40,668 bases of DNA. Origin: Phycisphaerales bacterium (GTDB lineage: Bacteria > Planctomycetota > Phycisphaerae > WQYP01). How positions within the stretch are numbered: the stretch's first letter is position 1; each line of letters begins with the position of its first letter. The translations under genes and the position numbers were made by a program. The notes under the pieces are model-generated. The model saw only the letters and a list, made by a program, of their open reading frames with translations, ran no database searches and had not been told where the DNA came from. The DNA is taken from positions 1-40,668 of the forward strand of contig WQYP01000018.1 in assembly GCA_009781185.1 (NCBI GenBank), written 5' to 3'. Shown in pieces: positions 15,022 through 23,440 of the stretch.

Positions 15022-16611
15022 ATGCGTTGGCGAATCCTGGCGGCTGCGTGTGGGTTGCTTTGGTGTGCGATTGTGATCGCGCAGAGCACACAACCTGCTG
15101 CCTCCAGCCGGCCTTCCTCCCCTTCGTCCACTGCCCCAGCTCTTTTGCCGGTGCCTGACACGGCGGCGTGTGCCAAGGCGCGCGAGATGATCCACGACGT
15201 GCTCAAGTCGGAGTATGCCAAGACTTCCGCCGCGGATCGGCAGGCTCTGGCGAAACGATTGCTCAGTGAAGCGTCGGCGATTAAGAACGATGCGGTGGCG
15301 CGTTATGTGTTGCTGACCGAGGCCGTGGATTTTGCCGCCGGCGTCGGCGACGCGGGCATTATTGTTCAGGCGATTCAGAATCTCAGCGGTTTTTATGCGG
15401 TGGACGCGGTCGAGCTGACGCGAGCGGCGTTGGTGCGAGCCGCGGCGGTCGAGCTGTCGTCCGAGGCGGCGGAGGCTCTCTCGCTCGCCTGCCTGGATAC
15501 GGCGGAAGCGGCGAGCGTGACCGATGGTTTCGAAACGGTGGCGCAGCTTGCCAATCTTGCCGAAGCGACCGCCACTCGTTCCCGCAAAGTGGCCTACGTG
15601 GCGTCGATCCAGATGCGACTGGCGGATCTGCGGGCGCTGGCGGCGGAATTCACTCAGGTGAGTCAGGCCTTGGCGGTTTTGGAGAAGCATCCCGACAATG
15701 CCGGGGCACATCAGACGATCGGCCGTTTTTATGCACTGCACAAGGGGCAGTGGTCGCAGGGTCTGCGGCATCTGGCTGCCGGTACCGACGAAACGATGCG
15801 GCGGATCGCTGCGAAAGAACTGGAAAATCCCGGCGATCCGATCGATCAGTTGGCCATTGGCGATGCGTGGTGGGAACTTGCTCAGAAATCCACGGGCGTT
15901 GCACATATGCAGATGACGCGACATGCACAGATGTGGTACCGACACTGCAGGGCGTCGTTTACGGATATCGCTCTGAGTCGCATTCAGATGCGATTGCAAG
16001 AGGAAATGTCTGCCCCGGCGACGGCCCCGAGCGTTGCCACCGCCGCCACCGGTACTACCGCTGCCAAGGCCGTCAATCTGCTGGCGTTGATCGATCCGGC
16101 CAAGGATAAATCCGAGGGTGAATGGTCGCTGGTCGGGAACAATCTGGTCGTTGCTCCGGGACGTTACAGTGTGTTGTCGCTTCCGTATCACATGCCCGCT
16201 GAATACGAGTTGCGGGTGAGCTTTACCCGCGTCGAGGGTACCGGGGCGATCTGCGTGCTGCTCGCGTCGCATGATAAATCTTTTGGGTTTCAACTGGACG
16301 TCAAGAGCGAGGCCCGTTTCGAACGTGTCGCCAGCAAAGTGGCCAAAGAGAATCCCACCAGCGTGCCGGTCGCCATCAGCAACGGCAAGCGTTACACGCT
16401 GTGCATGCAAATCCGCAACGACTCGGTCCAGGCACTGCTCGACGATAAACTCATCACCCAGTGGAAGACGGATTACAAGGATTTGTCCCGCTATCCGATG
16501 TGGAAGATTTCCAACGACAAACTTTGCGGGCTGGGCGCGAACCATGCCAAAGTGGTATTTCACACGGTGGAACTCGTCGAAATCAGCGGCACAGGGAAGC
16601 CGGTTCGATAA
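15022..16611 (+). CDS. Secreted protein with helical repeat and lectin-like C-terminal domain
   Basis: This 529-residue protein has a signal peptide (MRWRILAAACGLLWCAIVIAQS). A long Ala-rich helical region follows (about 40-330) whose periodicity suggests tetratricopeptide-like or other helical repeats. The C-terminal beta domain (about 355-525) has the features of a concanavalin-like or DUF1080-like sandwich: YELRVSFTRVEGTGAI, then DDKLITQW and VVFHTVELVEISG. Such secreted proteins are numerous in planctomycetes, and their function is generally unknown. AAGGAA before ATG 15022 supports this start over an in-frame GTG at 15007. Confidence 0.75.
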   Translation: MRWRILAAACGLLWCAIVIAQSTQPAASSRPSSPSSTAPALLPVPDTAACAKAREMIHDVLKSEYAKTSAADRQALAKRLLSEASAIKNDAVARYVLLTEAVDFAAGVGDAGIIVQAIQNLSGFYAVDAVELTRAALVRAAAVELSSEAAEALSLACLDTAEAASVTDGFETVAQLANLAEATATRSRKVAYVASIQMRLADLRALAAEFTQVSQALAVLEKHPDNAGAHQTIGRFYALHKGQWSQGLRHLAAGTDETMRRIAAKELENPGDPIDQLAIGDAWWELAQKSTGVAHMQMTRHAQMWYRHCRASFTDIALSRIQMRLQEEMSAPATAPSVATAATGTTAAKAVNLLALIDPAKDKSEGEWSLVGNNLVVAPGRYSVLSLPYHMPAEYELRVSFTRVEGTGAICVLLASHDKSFGFQLDVKSEARFERVASKVAKENPTSVPVAISNGKRYTLCMQIRNDSVQALLDDKLITQWKTDYKDLSRYPMWKISNDKLCGLGANHAKVVFHTVELVEISGTGKPVR

Positions 16612-16620
16612 ATCCCCCCC

Positions 16621-16656
16621 AAGAAAAGCGGCGTGGCTTTTGAGGGCCACGCCGCG
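16621..16656 (-). terminator. Intrinsic terminator, porin 1 side
   Basis: On the minus strand the stem GCGGCGTGGC pairs with GCCACGCCGC around a short loop and is followed by TTTTC. It lies downstream of the leftward porin gene. Near-identical sequence follows the second porin gene at 18480-18515. The convergent secreted-protein gene ends ten bases away, so it may stop transcription from both sides. Confidence 0.75.
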
Positions 16657-16686
16657 ATATTTATGGGATACTGAGATATCAAGAAA

Positions 16687-16803
16687 TTTAGAGCGTTTTT
16701 CATGTGGTCGTGGCGTAATGACATGCGCAGGAAGCGAGAGCCAAAGCCCCGCATTGCCATGCGGGGCTCCAAAACGCTACGGGCGAGTGAAAAATGCTCT
16801 AGA
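16687..16803. repeat. MITE-like composite: GAGC(A/G)TTTTTCA arms around a GCCCCGC hairpin
   Basis: The outer arms TTTAGAGCGTTTTTCA (16687-16702) and TGAAAAATGCTCTAGA (16788-16803) match in 14 of 16 positions as inverted repeats. Inside is the GCCCCGCATTGCCATGCGGGGC hairpin at about 16746-16768. The TAG stop of porin 1 lies in the right arm. Confidence 0.75.
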
Positions 16804-18238
16804 AGCTGAAGACGACGTCGGCGCCGAAGGTGAGTTGATTTTTGAAGGTGCGGCCGTTGGATTCCACATAGATGGGGTCTTCCGAGAAGCTGTAGCGGAC
16901 TTCCGGGCGGACGATGAGGTTCTTGCCGATGGGGTCTTTGGGGAACGGGCGAACGGTGACGCCGAGGGTGATATCCCAGACGTTGACGGTCGGGACGCTC
17001 ATGCCGTTGATGAGGCCGCCACCGGAGAGGAGCGAGATTGTCTGGGTGACCAAGGTATTGTCGACGAAGTTAGTGACGTAGTTGTGGAAGAATCCCAGGC
17101 GGGCGTTGGCCGTCACGTAGGAGTTGATATCGTACGCGCTGTAGAGGTAACCGCCCCATTGGTCGCCGTAGGCGTGTGTGAGGGAAACCATCGGAGGTAC
17201 GATATAGCCATTGCGACCGCCGTCGTAGACGTAGAGACCTTCCAAGCCGAACTTGAGGTCTCTGGTTGCCCGCCAGGTCAGGACGCCGTCGATGGTGGTG
17301 CGATAGTGACTGTTATCGCGATCATTTTCCGGACCGCTGACGAAGTTGAGGAGAGCCGACCACTGTTTGTCGGGGGTGTAGCTGACTTGGCCGATGACGT
17401 TGATGGCGCCGTTGTTGTCTTCGAGGCATTGATCCCATCCGCGTGAGATGCCGCCGGCGACGGCCCACTGATCGTTGATTTTGTAGAAGCCGACCACGCC
17501 AGTAAAAGTGGAAGGCATGACGGCGAAGAGATAACTGTGGCTGTAGAAGGGATTGTTGCGAGGGTCGATGGCTTCATAGCCCATGAGGCTGACGAACTTG
17601 CCCGCGCGGAGTTTGAGGCCGTTGCCGACCGGAACGTTGACATCGACATAGGCTTGGACGATATCGAGCTGGTACTGTGGATTGAAGCGGTCGTCGGCAA
17701 AGTTGTTGTAGACGAGAATGTCGGAGCCGCCCTTGCCGCTGTAGGTTTCGTTGCCCAGGGAGAGTCCGTTGGCGTGGATGGCGTTGGAATCGGTGCCGTA
17801 CATGAGTTCGACCATGCCGCCGACATCCCACTGATCGGACTTGACTTCGCGTTCAAAGCGGAGGGCGAGCTGGTTGAGCATGAAGTGATTGCGGCTCCCG
17901 CCGGAGAAATAGGGGAACGACCCGCCGCCGAATTCATGGTTGAAGGGGCCGGGGAGCAGAGGAGCGACGGTGTTGCCGTGACGGAAGCTATAGGTGTAGC
18001 CACCTTCGAGCCAGCCGTAGATGTTGATGTCGGCTTTTTTGAGAGGATCAGCGGCGCCGATCTTGTCCAGGCCTTGCATCAGCAGGCCGCTGGAACTGCC
18101 GTCCGCAGGTGTGCAAGCGGTAGTGGGGGTGAGGGAAAGTGAAGAGGGCTGCGTTGCAGCACCGTCGGCGAAGGCGAAGCCAGCGCTTGCCAGGATGCCC
18201 GCGACGGCCGCGAGAACAGCGTTCTTCCGATAGAACAT
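16799..18238 (-). CDS. Outer-membrane beta-barrel porin, BBP2-like (paralogue 1)
   Basis: This 479-residue outer-membrane protein begins with MFYRKNAVLAAVAGILASAGFAFA, a Sec signal peptide. After a Ser/Thr-rich linker come alternating amphipathic strands: INIYGWLEGGYTYS, then WDVGGMVELMYGTDSNAIHANGLSL, QAYVDVNVPVGNGLKLRAGKF and KFGLEGLYVYDGG. The final residues ADVVFSF end in Phe, the usual barrel-assembly signal. It resembles BBP2 (OmpL-like) putative porins, and the substrate is unknown. GGAGT precedes the ATG. It is closely related to the next gene and shares its leader and downstream hairpin, indicating tandem duplication. Its stop codon lies in a repeat arm. Confidence 0.85.
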   Translation of the reverse strand: MFYRKNAVLAAVAGILASAGFAFADGAATQPSSLSLTPTTACTPADGSSSGLLMQGLDKIGAADPLKKADINIYGWLEGGYTYSFRHGNTVAPLLPGPFNHEFGGGSFPYFSGGSRNHFMLNQLALRFEREVKSDQWDVGGMVELMYGTDSNAIHANGLSLGNETYSGKGGSDILVYNNFADDRFNPQYQLDIVQAYVDVNVPVGNGLKLRAGKFVSLMGYEAIDPRNNPFYSHSYLFAVMPSTFTGVVGFYKINDQWAVAGGISRGWDQCLEDNNGAINVIGQVSYTPDKQWSALLNFVSGPENDRDNSHYRTTIDGVLTWRATRDLKFGLEGLYVYDGGRNGYIVPPMVSLTHAYGDQWGGYLYSAYDINSYVTANARLGFFHNYVTNFVDNTLVTQTISLLSGGGLINGMSVPTVNVWDITLGVTVRPFPKDPIGKNLIVRPEVRYSFSEDPIYVESNGRTFKNQLTFGADVVFSF

Positions 18239-18344
18239 GATGACTCCTTCAAAAAACTACGAAATGAGTGCTGAATACGACTCCATCCGATGCGAACCAT
18301 CGGGGCCTCTTTGCGAAAATCTTAACCATCTCAAAATGAAATGC

Positions 18345-18450
18345 AAAACTTTTCAACCAAAAAAGCGGCGTGGCGGGTGCATCCGCCATGATCAAGCATC
18401 TTTCTCCATCCGGCACCCCGCAAAGCGGGGTCGTTACGGGGGCTTCCGGC
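18345..18450. repeat. Partial repeat pieces upstream of porin 1
   Basis: AAAAAAGCGGCGTGGC (about 18359-18374) repeats the first half of the neighbouring terminator stem. ACCCCGCAAAGCGGGGTCG (about 18415-18433) is the same hairpin as at 12950. The 305-base gap between the porins otherwise holds the porin 1 leader and the porin 2 terminator. Confidence 0.55.
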
Positions 18451-18471
18451 ATTGCCACTCCATTTTGGATG

Positions 18472-18515
18472 CCCCCCCCCAAAAAAGCGGCGTGGCTTTT
18501 GAGGGCCACGCCGCA
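18472..18515 (-). terminator. Intrinsic terminator of porin 2
   Basis: On the minus strand GCGGCGTGGC and GCCACGCCGC form a 10-bp stem, followed by TTTTTT and then nine G. It lies 30 bases after the porin 2 stop codon. The stem sequence is the same as that of the porin 1 terminator. Confidence 0.85.
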
Positions 18516-18544
18516 GTATCAGCAAGGTGCTGAGACATCAAGGT

Positions 18545-19948
18545 TTAGAAGGTGAAGACCACGTCGGCAGCGAAGGTGAGCTGATCCTTAAAGGATCTGA
18601 TGGGGTTTAGAGACTGGATGTAGATGGGATCTTCGCAGATGCTGTAGCGAATTTCCGGTCGGATGGCGAGGTTCTTGCCGATCGGATCCTTCGGGAAAGG
18701 CCGAACGGTCAGGCCGAGGGTGAAATCGAAGACGTTGGTGTCGAAGCCCGGTATGCCGTTAAAGAGCGAGGGGAGCCCGTAGAAGTTTCCTTCGAACTGA
18801 CTGGTGACGGAGGTGTGAAAGAATCCGGCGCGAGCGTTGGCGGTGACGTACTCGTCGATGAAGTAGGAGCCGTAGAGGTATCCGCCCCATTGATCGCCGT
18901 AGGCGTGAGTGATATTGGCATTGGGCCCGGTGCCGCCGCTGATGGGGGTAACAAAGCCGTTGCGGCCACCGTCGTAGACGTAGAGGCCTTCCAAGCCGAG
19001 CTTGAGTTCCTTGGTGGCCTGCCAGCCGAGGATGCCGTCGATGGTGGTGCGATAGTGGCTGGAATCATTGGTATTTTCGGGGCCGCAGGTGAAGTTCAGG
19101 ACGGCCGACCACTGCTTGTTGGGGGTGTAGCTGACCTGACCGACGACATCGATGGAGGAGCCGTTGTTATCCTGGAGGCACTGATCCCAGCCGCGGGTGA
19201 AGCCGCCCATGACAGCCCACTCGTCGTTGATTTTGTAGTAGCCGACCAGACCGGTGAAGGTAGCGGGCAGGGCGGCGAAGAGATAGCTATGGCTGTAGAA
19301 GGCGTTGTTGCGAGGATCAATGGTTTCATAGCAGAGGAAGCTGACGAATTTGCCAGCGCGGAATTTCAGGCCGTTGCCGATGGGAACGTTGACATCAACG
19401 TAAGCCTGAGTGATATCGGGCTGGTATTGGGGATTGAAGCGATCGTCATCGCCATTGAAGCCGAGGCCTAAGCCGTTGGCGTGGATGGCGCTGGCATCAG
19501 TGCCGTACATAATCTCGACCATGCCGCCGACGTCCCACTGATCGGACTTAACCTGACGTTCGAAGCGGATCACGAACTGGTTGAGCATGAAGTGGTTTCG
19601 GTCGCCGCCGCCCCAGAGCGGGCCGGGGGTGTTGCTGCCGAATTCATGGTTGAAGGGTCCGGGGAGGATGGGCACGGCGGTTTTACCGTGACGATGATCG
19701 TAGGTGTAACCGGCTTCGAGCCAGCCGTAGATGTTGAGATCGGCTTTTTTTAGGGCATCGCCAACGCCGATTTTGTCCAGGCCTTGCATCAGCAGGCCGC
19801 TGGAACAGCCGTCGGCGGGGGAGCAAGCGGTAGTGGGGGTGAGGGAAAGCGAAGAGGGCTGGGTTGCAGCGCCGTCCGCGAAAGCGAAGCCAGCACTTGC
19901 CAGGATGCCCGCGACAACCGCGAGAACAGCGTCCTTCCGATAGAACAT
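18545..19948 (-). CDS. Outer-membrane beta-barrel porin, BBP2-like (paralogue 2)
   Basis: This 467-residue paralogue of the adjacent porin has a signal peptide that differs by few residues (MFYRKDAVLAVVAGILASAGFAFA) and the same linker (SLSLTPTTAC). Long collinear stretches such as GLLMQGLDKIG, FYSHSYLFA and LGLEGLYVYDGGRNG are shared. It ends ADVVFTF, with C-terminal Phe. The shared linker Cys is followed by a second Cys near residue 44 (GCSSG), absent from paralogue 1. Differences concentrate in predicted loops and around the last strands. Start 19948 is preferred because GGAGT sits seven bases upstream, as in paralogue 1. The first of the two in transcription order, it probably has its own promoter in the long leader region. 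Confidence 0.85.
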   Translation of the reverse strand: MFYRKDAVLAVVAGILASAGFAFADGAATQPSSLSLTPTTACSPADGCSSGLLMQGLDKIGVGDALKKADLNIYGWLEAGYTYDHRHGKTAVPILPGPFNHEFGSNTPGPLWGGGDRNHFMLNQFVIRFERQVKSDQWDVGGMVEIMYGTDASAIHANGLGLGFNGDDDRFNPQYQPDITQAYVDVNVPIGNGLKFRAGKFVSFLCYETIDPRNNAFYSHSYLFAALPATFTGLVGYYKINDEWAVMGGFTRGWDQCLQDNNGSSIDVVGQVSYTPNKQWSAVLNFTCGPENTNDSSHYRTTIDGILGWQATKELKLGLEGLYVYDGGRNGFVTPISGGTGPNANITHAYGDQWGGYLYGSYFIDEYVTANARAGFFHTSVTSQFEGNFYGLPSLFNGIPGFDTNVFDFTLGLTVRPFPKDPIGKNLAIRPEIRYSICEDPIYIQSLNPIRSFKDQLTFAADVVFTF

Positions 19949-20499
19949 GATAACTCCTTCAAAGAAACCACGAGGTGAGTGTTTGAGTGAGGACAACCGC
20001 TGCAGCCTCGATCAGCGGACAATTTCGCGGAAACGCTCCGCGAAAATGAACGGACTTTGAACGGCGATTTCATGCATCGGCCGAAATGAGCCGCCAACAT
20101 GAAAGAATGCGATCCCAAGACCGCCACACACAATTCAAAAATCATCAAGCCGGGGCTTAAGAATCGCCTTTTGCGAGGCGCCCACTCCTTAAACCACCGA
20201 CAGGATGTTGGCCCGAATTGGGCATCTCCCCGGGTCTGCACAACGCCATCCGAAAGCAAATTTCAGACCCGTTTCGTCAGTTATCGGATGGCTGATCGCT
20301 AAGAATACGTAAAAATCAAGCCCTGTCAACGGAAAAATGAAATAAAAATTCACCAAATCAACATACGCCCACTACTGGACCTTAATATTCGCGATGGCGG
20401 TATTTTAGTTTGTCGCTTCCTTACGGTCGCGGCTCTGATAAGATAGCATCTCATTGAGACACTAACACTAGGAGTGTCAAGCGGAGGCCTTTTAGCACG
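19949..20499. promoter_or_regulatory. Long porin leader/divergent regulatory region
   Basis: About 550 bases lie between the leftward porin 2 and rightward wcaF-like genes. A perfect hairpin, TTTCGCGGA-AACGC-TCCGCGAAA (20023-20045), lies about 75 bases before the porin start and would be in its 5' untranslated RNA. The segment 20290-20345 is AT-rich and a likely promoter zone. A half palindrome of the SRDREGA family lies at 20407-20436. No known riboswitch consensus was recognised. Confidence 0.45.
20407..20436. repeat. Half copy of the SRDREGA-type palindrome
   Basis: GTCGCTTCCTTACGGTCGCG (from 20408) continues GCTCTGAT. It is the right arm only; the left arm is missing or deleted. Confidence 0.75.
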
Positions 20500-21066
20500 A
20501 TGGTCACGGAAGCTGCGATGACGGCAGGCAAGGCGAGGCAGACCTCTCCGGTGCCGACGCGATTGAAAATCAAGCGGTTGGTCTGGAGCGTGGTGCAAGC
20601 GACGCTTTACCGCGGATCGTTTCACACGTGGTCGGGGTTTCGGGCGATGTTATTGCGGCTGTTTGGCGCTCAAGTAGGAAAACATTGCACCATCCGTCGC
20701 ACGAGCCGCGTGTATTATCCATGGAATCTGCGGATGGGGGATCTCTCCTGTTTAGGGGACCATGTGCAGGTTTACAATCTCGGAACGGTGATGATCGGCA
20801 GCGAAGTGAGCATCAGTCAAGAGGCGTATTTATGTGCTGGGACGCATGATTATCGTGTGCGGGAGATGCCGTTGTTGACACCTCCGATCGAGGTGGGGGA
20901 CTGTGTGTGGATTTGCGCCAAGGCGTTTGTGGGTCCTGGTGTGAAAGTGGGCGAAGGAGCGGTGGTGGCGGCGGCGGCGGTGGTGGTCAAAGAAGTCGAG
21001 CCTTGGACCATCGTCGGCGGCAATCCGGCGAAATTCATCAAACGGCGGGAGAAATTCACGTCATGA
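20500..21066 (+). CDS. WcaF-like exopolysaccharide O-acetyltransferase
   Basis: This 188-residue enzyme is probably an acetyl-CoA-dependent acetyltransferase modifying an exopolysaccharide or its lipid-linked precursor. The N-terminus has the family pattern LKIKRLVWSVVQATLYRGSFHTWSGFRAMLLRLFGAQVGK. Left-handed beta-helix hexapeptides follow. Catalytic-type His is in AGTHDYR (about residue 116), and the C-terminal IEVGDCVWICAKAFVGPGVKVGEGAVVAAAAVVVKEVEPWTIVGGNPAKFIK is typical of the group. An internal ATG at 20518 is an alternative start. The stop overlaps the next gene's ATG as ATGA. Confidence 0.9.
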   Translation: MVTEAAMTAGKARQTSPVPTRLKIKRLVWSVVQATLYRGSFHTWSGFRAMLLRLFGAQVGKHCTIRRTSRVYYPWNLRMGDLSCLGDHVQVYNLGTVMIGSEVSISQEAYLCAGTHDYRVREMPLLTPPIEVGDCVWICAKAFVGPGVKVGEGAVVAAAAVVVKEVEPWTIVGGNPAKFIKRREKFTS

Positions 21067-21923
21067 GCCCCCCCCACTTTCCCCCCCACTTTTCTGTTGT
21101 TATTCCAGTCAGGAACGAAGCCAAAAATTTGCCGTTGTGCCTGGCTTCGCTTGAAGGGTTCGATGACGTGGTGGTCGTCGATTCCGGAAGTACCGACGAA
21201 ACGCGATCCATCGCCCAGCAGCACGGCTGCACGGTCCTGGACTTCAAATGGAACGGCCAATTCCCCAAGAAGCGGAACTGGACACTGCGGAACTATTCTT
21301 TCAAACACCAGTGGGTGTTATTTTTAGACGCCGACGAGCGGATGACGCCCGCTTTTAAGAACGAAGTGGAAAAAATCATCCACGCGACGCCACACCACGG
21401 GTTTTGGATTTATTACACAAATTGGTTCATGGGACGCATGCTCAAGTACGGCGATACGATGCGGAAACTGGCCCTGCTACGCATCGGACACGGCGAATAC
21501 GAACGCGTGGAGGAACAGGCGTGGTCGCATTTAGACATGGAAGTTCATGAACATCTCATCATCAACGGAACCGCAGGTGCCATTCGTGCCAGGCTGGAGC
21601 ATCATGATTTGAGGAGTTTGGAAGCCTACTACGCGCGGCACAACGCCTACTCAGACTGGGAAGCGAATCGATTTCTGGCTCTCCAGGATCCCGGAAAATT
21701 AACAAAACGGCAGCGAATCAAATACCAGATGTTGACGTGGAAAATATTTCCGTTCCTCTATTTTATAATAAGTTATATATTCAAATGCGGATTTTTAGAC
21801 GGCGTCCCCGGATTTTATTTCGCCGTCGGGAAAATGTTCTATTTTTACCAGGTCCAGGCGAAAATCCTCGAGCATCGGTTTCTGTCGAAGCCTCAGGAAT
21901 CACGACAAGCCAATGCAAAATGA
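21063..21923 (+). CDS. Family 2 glycosyltransferase (WaaE/KdtX-like)
   Basis: This 286-residue GT-A enzyme transfers a sugar from a nucleotide donor. Features are FSVVIPVRNEAKNLPLCLASL near the N-terminus, VVVDSGSTDET (nucleotide binding), the DADER motif for the metal (about residue 90), and a hydrophobic C-terminal region with FPFLYFIISYIFKCGFLDG that could lie on the membrane. The layout resembles LPS-core or exopolysaccharide GT2 enzymes. It is translationally coupled to the acetyltransferase by a four-base overlap. Two C tracts (8 and 7) sit within the first 30 bases. It converges with the GT4 gene, leaving seven bases between stops. Confidence 0.9.
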   Translation: MSPPHFPPHFSVVIPVRNEAKNLPLCLASLEGFDDVVVVDSGSTDETRSIAQQHGCTVLDFKWNGQFPKKRNWTLRNYSFKHQWVLFLDADERMTPAFKNEVEKIIHATPHHGFWIYYTNWFMGRMLKYGDTMRKLALLRIGHGEYERVEEQAWSHLDMEVHEHLIINGTAGAIRARLEHHDLRSLEAYYARHNAYSDWEANRFLALQDPGKLTKRQRIKYQMLTWKIFPFLYFIISYIFKCGFLDGVPGFYFAVGKMFYFYQVQAKILEHRFLSKPQESRQANAK

Positions 21924-21930
21924 CAAAAAG

Positions 21931-23151
21931 TCAAGTGGTGGCGAGCAGGGCGGTGAGTTTTTCGCAGCAGAGTTGCCGGGAGTAATGCTCGGTGAGGATC
22001 TGGCGGGCGTGGGATTCGAAGGCGGCGGAATCGCCGGGGTTGTTGCGGCAGTGGCGGAGGGCGGTGAGGAATGCGTCGTGGTCGTCGGTGGAAAAAACCT
22101 GGCCCAGGTGGTACTGGTTGATGGCCAAGGCGATTTCGGTGTCGGGCGGGCCGATGTAGAAGGAAGGGCGGCCGGCGGCAAGAATGCCGTAAAACTTGGA
22201 GGGAACCAGCAGACCTGAAGTGCGAGGATGTTGCGTGATGATGTGAAGGTCCGCGGCGGAAAGGGTTTGAGAGAGCGATTCGCGGGGTTGGTAATCCAGC
22301 AGCAGCGTGTTGTGGAGATTGGCGGTATCGAGGAAGGTGCGGAGTTCCTGCATGCGACGACCGCCGCCGATGAAAACGAAATGAATCGATTGGTCGATGG
22401 GATCGGCGGAATCGTTCAGTGTACGCATGGCGTGGGTGAGCGAGGAGATATCGTGGCCCAGGCCGAGGTTGCCGGAGTACATGACGATGAACTTGCCGGC
22501 GAGGTCGTGCTGGCGGAGAAAAGCGTTTTGATCGCGTGGGACCGGGACGATTTCCGCGGGGTCGGCCCAGGGAGTGATCAGAGCGGTTTTTTCCATGGGG
22601 ATATTCTTGGATTGGATGACGCGCTGCATGCACCGGCCGAGGACGACGATGCGATCGGCGGAGCGCAGAAGCTTGCGATGCATGCGGTCGAAAAGCCGGG
22701 CGGCGAAAGAGCGAGGCTTCATCACGCCAAGAGCAATAGGAACGTCTGGATAGAGGTCCATTTCATACTGGATATAGCGTGAGCCTCGGAAGGATTTCAG
22801 GAGCATGCCCACGGCGCCGAGGAACGGCGGTGTCGTCAGGGTGACGACCACATCCTGGCGTGGGAGTGTGAGAGCCTTGCACAAAGCGAGGATGTTGAAA
22901 AGGCCCCAGTCGACGAAGCGTGTCAGAACGCGTCCCTTGGCGAAGAAGGACGCGCCGGTGCGGAGAATGGTCACGCCGTTGTGTGTTTCGCGCCTGGGGA
23001 GGGTGGCGCCGGGCTTGCCGTAAACGGAACGCGAGGCGATGACGGTCACCTGGTGTCCTTGTGCGACGAGCATTGCTGTCCAATCGGTCAGGTGCTGTGC
23101 TGTCGCCACCACATCGGGCCAGTAGGGTTGGTTGATGATGAGGATACGCAT
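21931..23151 (-). CDS. WcaI-like family 4 glycosyltransferase
   Basis: This 406-residue GT-B fold enzyme is probably involved in exopolysaccharide assembly. The N-terminus MRILIINQPYWPDVVATAQHLTDWTAMLVAQGHQVTVIA and the donor-binding region YSGNLGLGHDISSL, then SAADLHIITQ and GLLVPSKFYGILAAGRPSFYIG, are characteristic of the WcaI group of GT4. The start at 23151 begins at the conserved RILIINQ. Longer upstream frames lack support; GGAGT is about 12 bases upstream. It runs opposite to the two other polysaccharide genes but is clearly functionally related. Confidence 0.9.
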   Translation of the reverse strand: MRILIINQPYWPDVVATAQHLTDWTAMLVAQGHQVTVIASRSVYGKPGATLPRRETHNGVTILRTGASFFAKGRVLTRFVDWGLFNILALCKALTLPRQDVVVTLTTPPFLGAVGMLLKSFRGSRYIQYEMDLYPDVPIALGVMKPRSFAARLFDRMHRKLLRSADRIVVLGRCMQRVIQSKNIPMEKTALITPWADPAEIVPVPRDQNAFLRQHDLAGKFIVMYSGNLGLGHDISSLTHAMRTLNDSADPIDQSIHFVFIGGGRRMQELRTFLDTANLHNTLLLDYQPRESLSQTLSAADLHIITQHPRTSGLLVPSKFYGILAAGRPSFYIGPPDTEIALAINQYHLGQVFSTDDHDAFLTALRHCRNNPGDSAAFESHARQILTEHYSRQLCCEKLTALLATT

Positions 23152-23300
23152 AAGGGGGACTACTCCGAACGATCCGTAGATTATCGACCAATTGGAGAGG
23201 AGGGGCAAAAAAAGATTGAGTCTGATACGGCACGCGGTTACATTATGGGCAGGTCGTCAATGGATGATGACCATTCTTTGTTCTTTTTTAGGAGAACGCG

Positions 23301-23378
23301 ATGGCGTGCAAGAAATGCGGATGCGACAGCAAGAAGGCCACGAAGACCACGAAGAAACCTGCCGCGAAGAAAAAGTAA
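23301..23378 (+). CDS. Tiny Lys/Cys-rich basic protein (25 residues)
   Basis: This very short gene has good signals: AGGAGA six bases before the ATG and a strong terminator 30 bases after the stop. The product has an N-terminal MACKKCGCD (Cys pattern CxxCxC), then SKKATKTTKKPAAKKK. The Lys/Thr/Pro/Ala tail resembles the tails of histone H1-like bacterial proteins. The three cysteines could bind a metal or form a disulfide. A second, cysteine-free tiny Lys/Ala/Pro gene is at 30345-30410. No function can be assigned. Nucleic-acid binding is a reasonable guess from charge only. Confidence 0.65.
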   Translation: MACKKCGCDSKKATKTTKKPAAKKK

Positions 23379-23407
23379 GTGGCACATTAACGCGATGAAA
23401 AGCGTTG

Positions 23408-23435
23408 CCGGGGAACTTGCGTTCCCCGGTTTTTT
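23408..23435 (+). terminator. Intrinsic terminator after the tiny Lys/Cys gene
   Basis: The perfect stem CCGGGGAAC-TTGC-GTTCCCCGG (23408-23429) is followed by six T. It serves the rightward tiny gene and lies just beyond the end of the leftward GH4 gene. The stem would also form on the minus strand, but without a T-run after it. Confidence 0.9.
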
Positions 23436-23440
23436 ATGCG

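Noticed and set aside
16743..16771. GCCCCGC hairpins considered as intrinsic terminators
   Set aside because: They lack a following T-run on either strand and occur in several orientations and positions, including between tandem genes, so they are treated as repeats.
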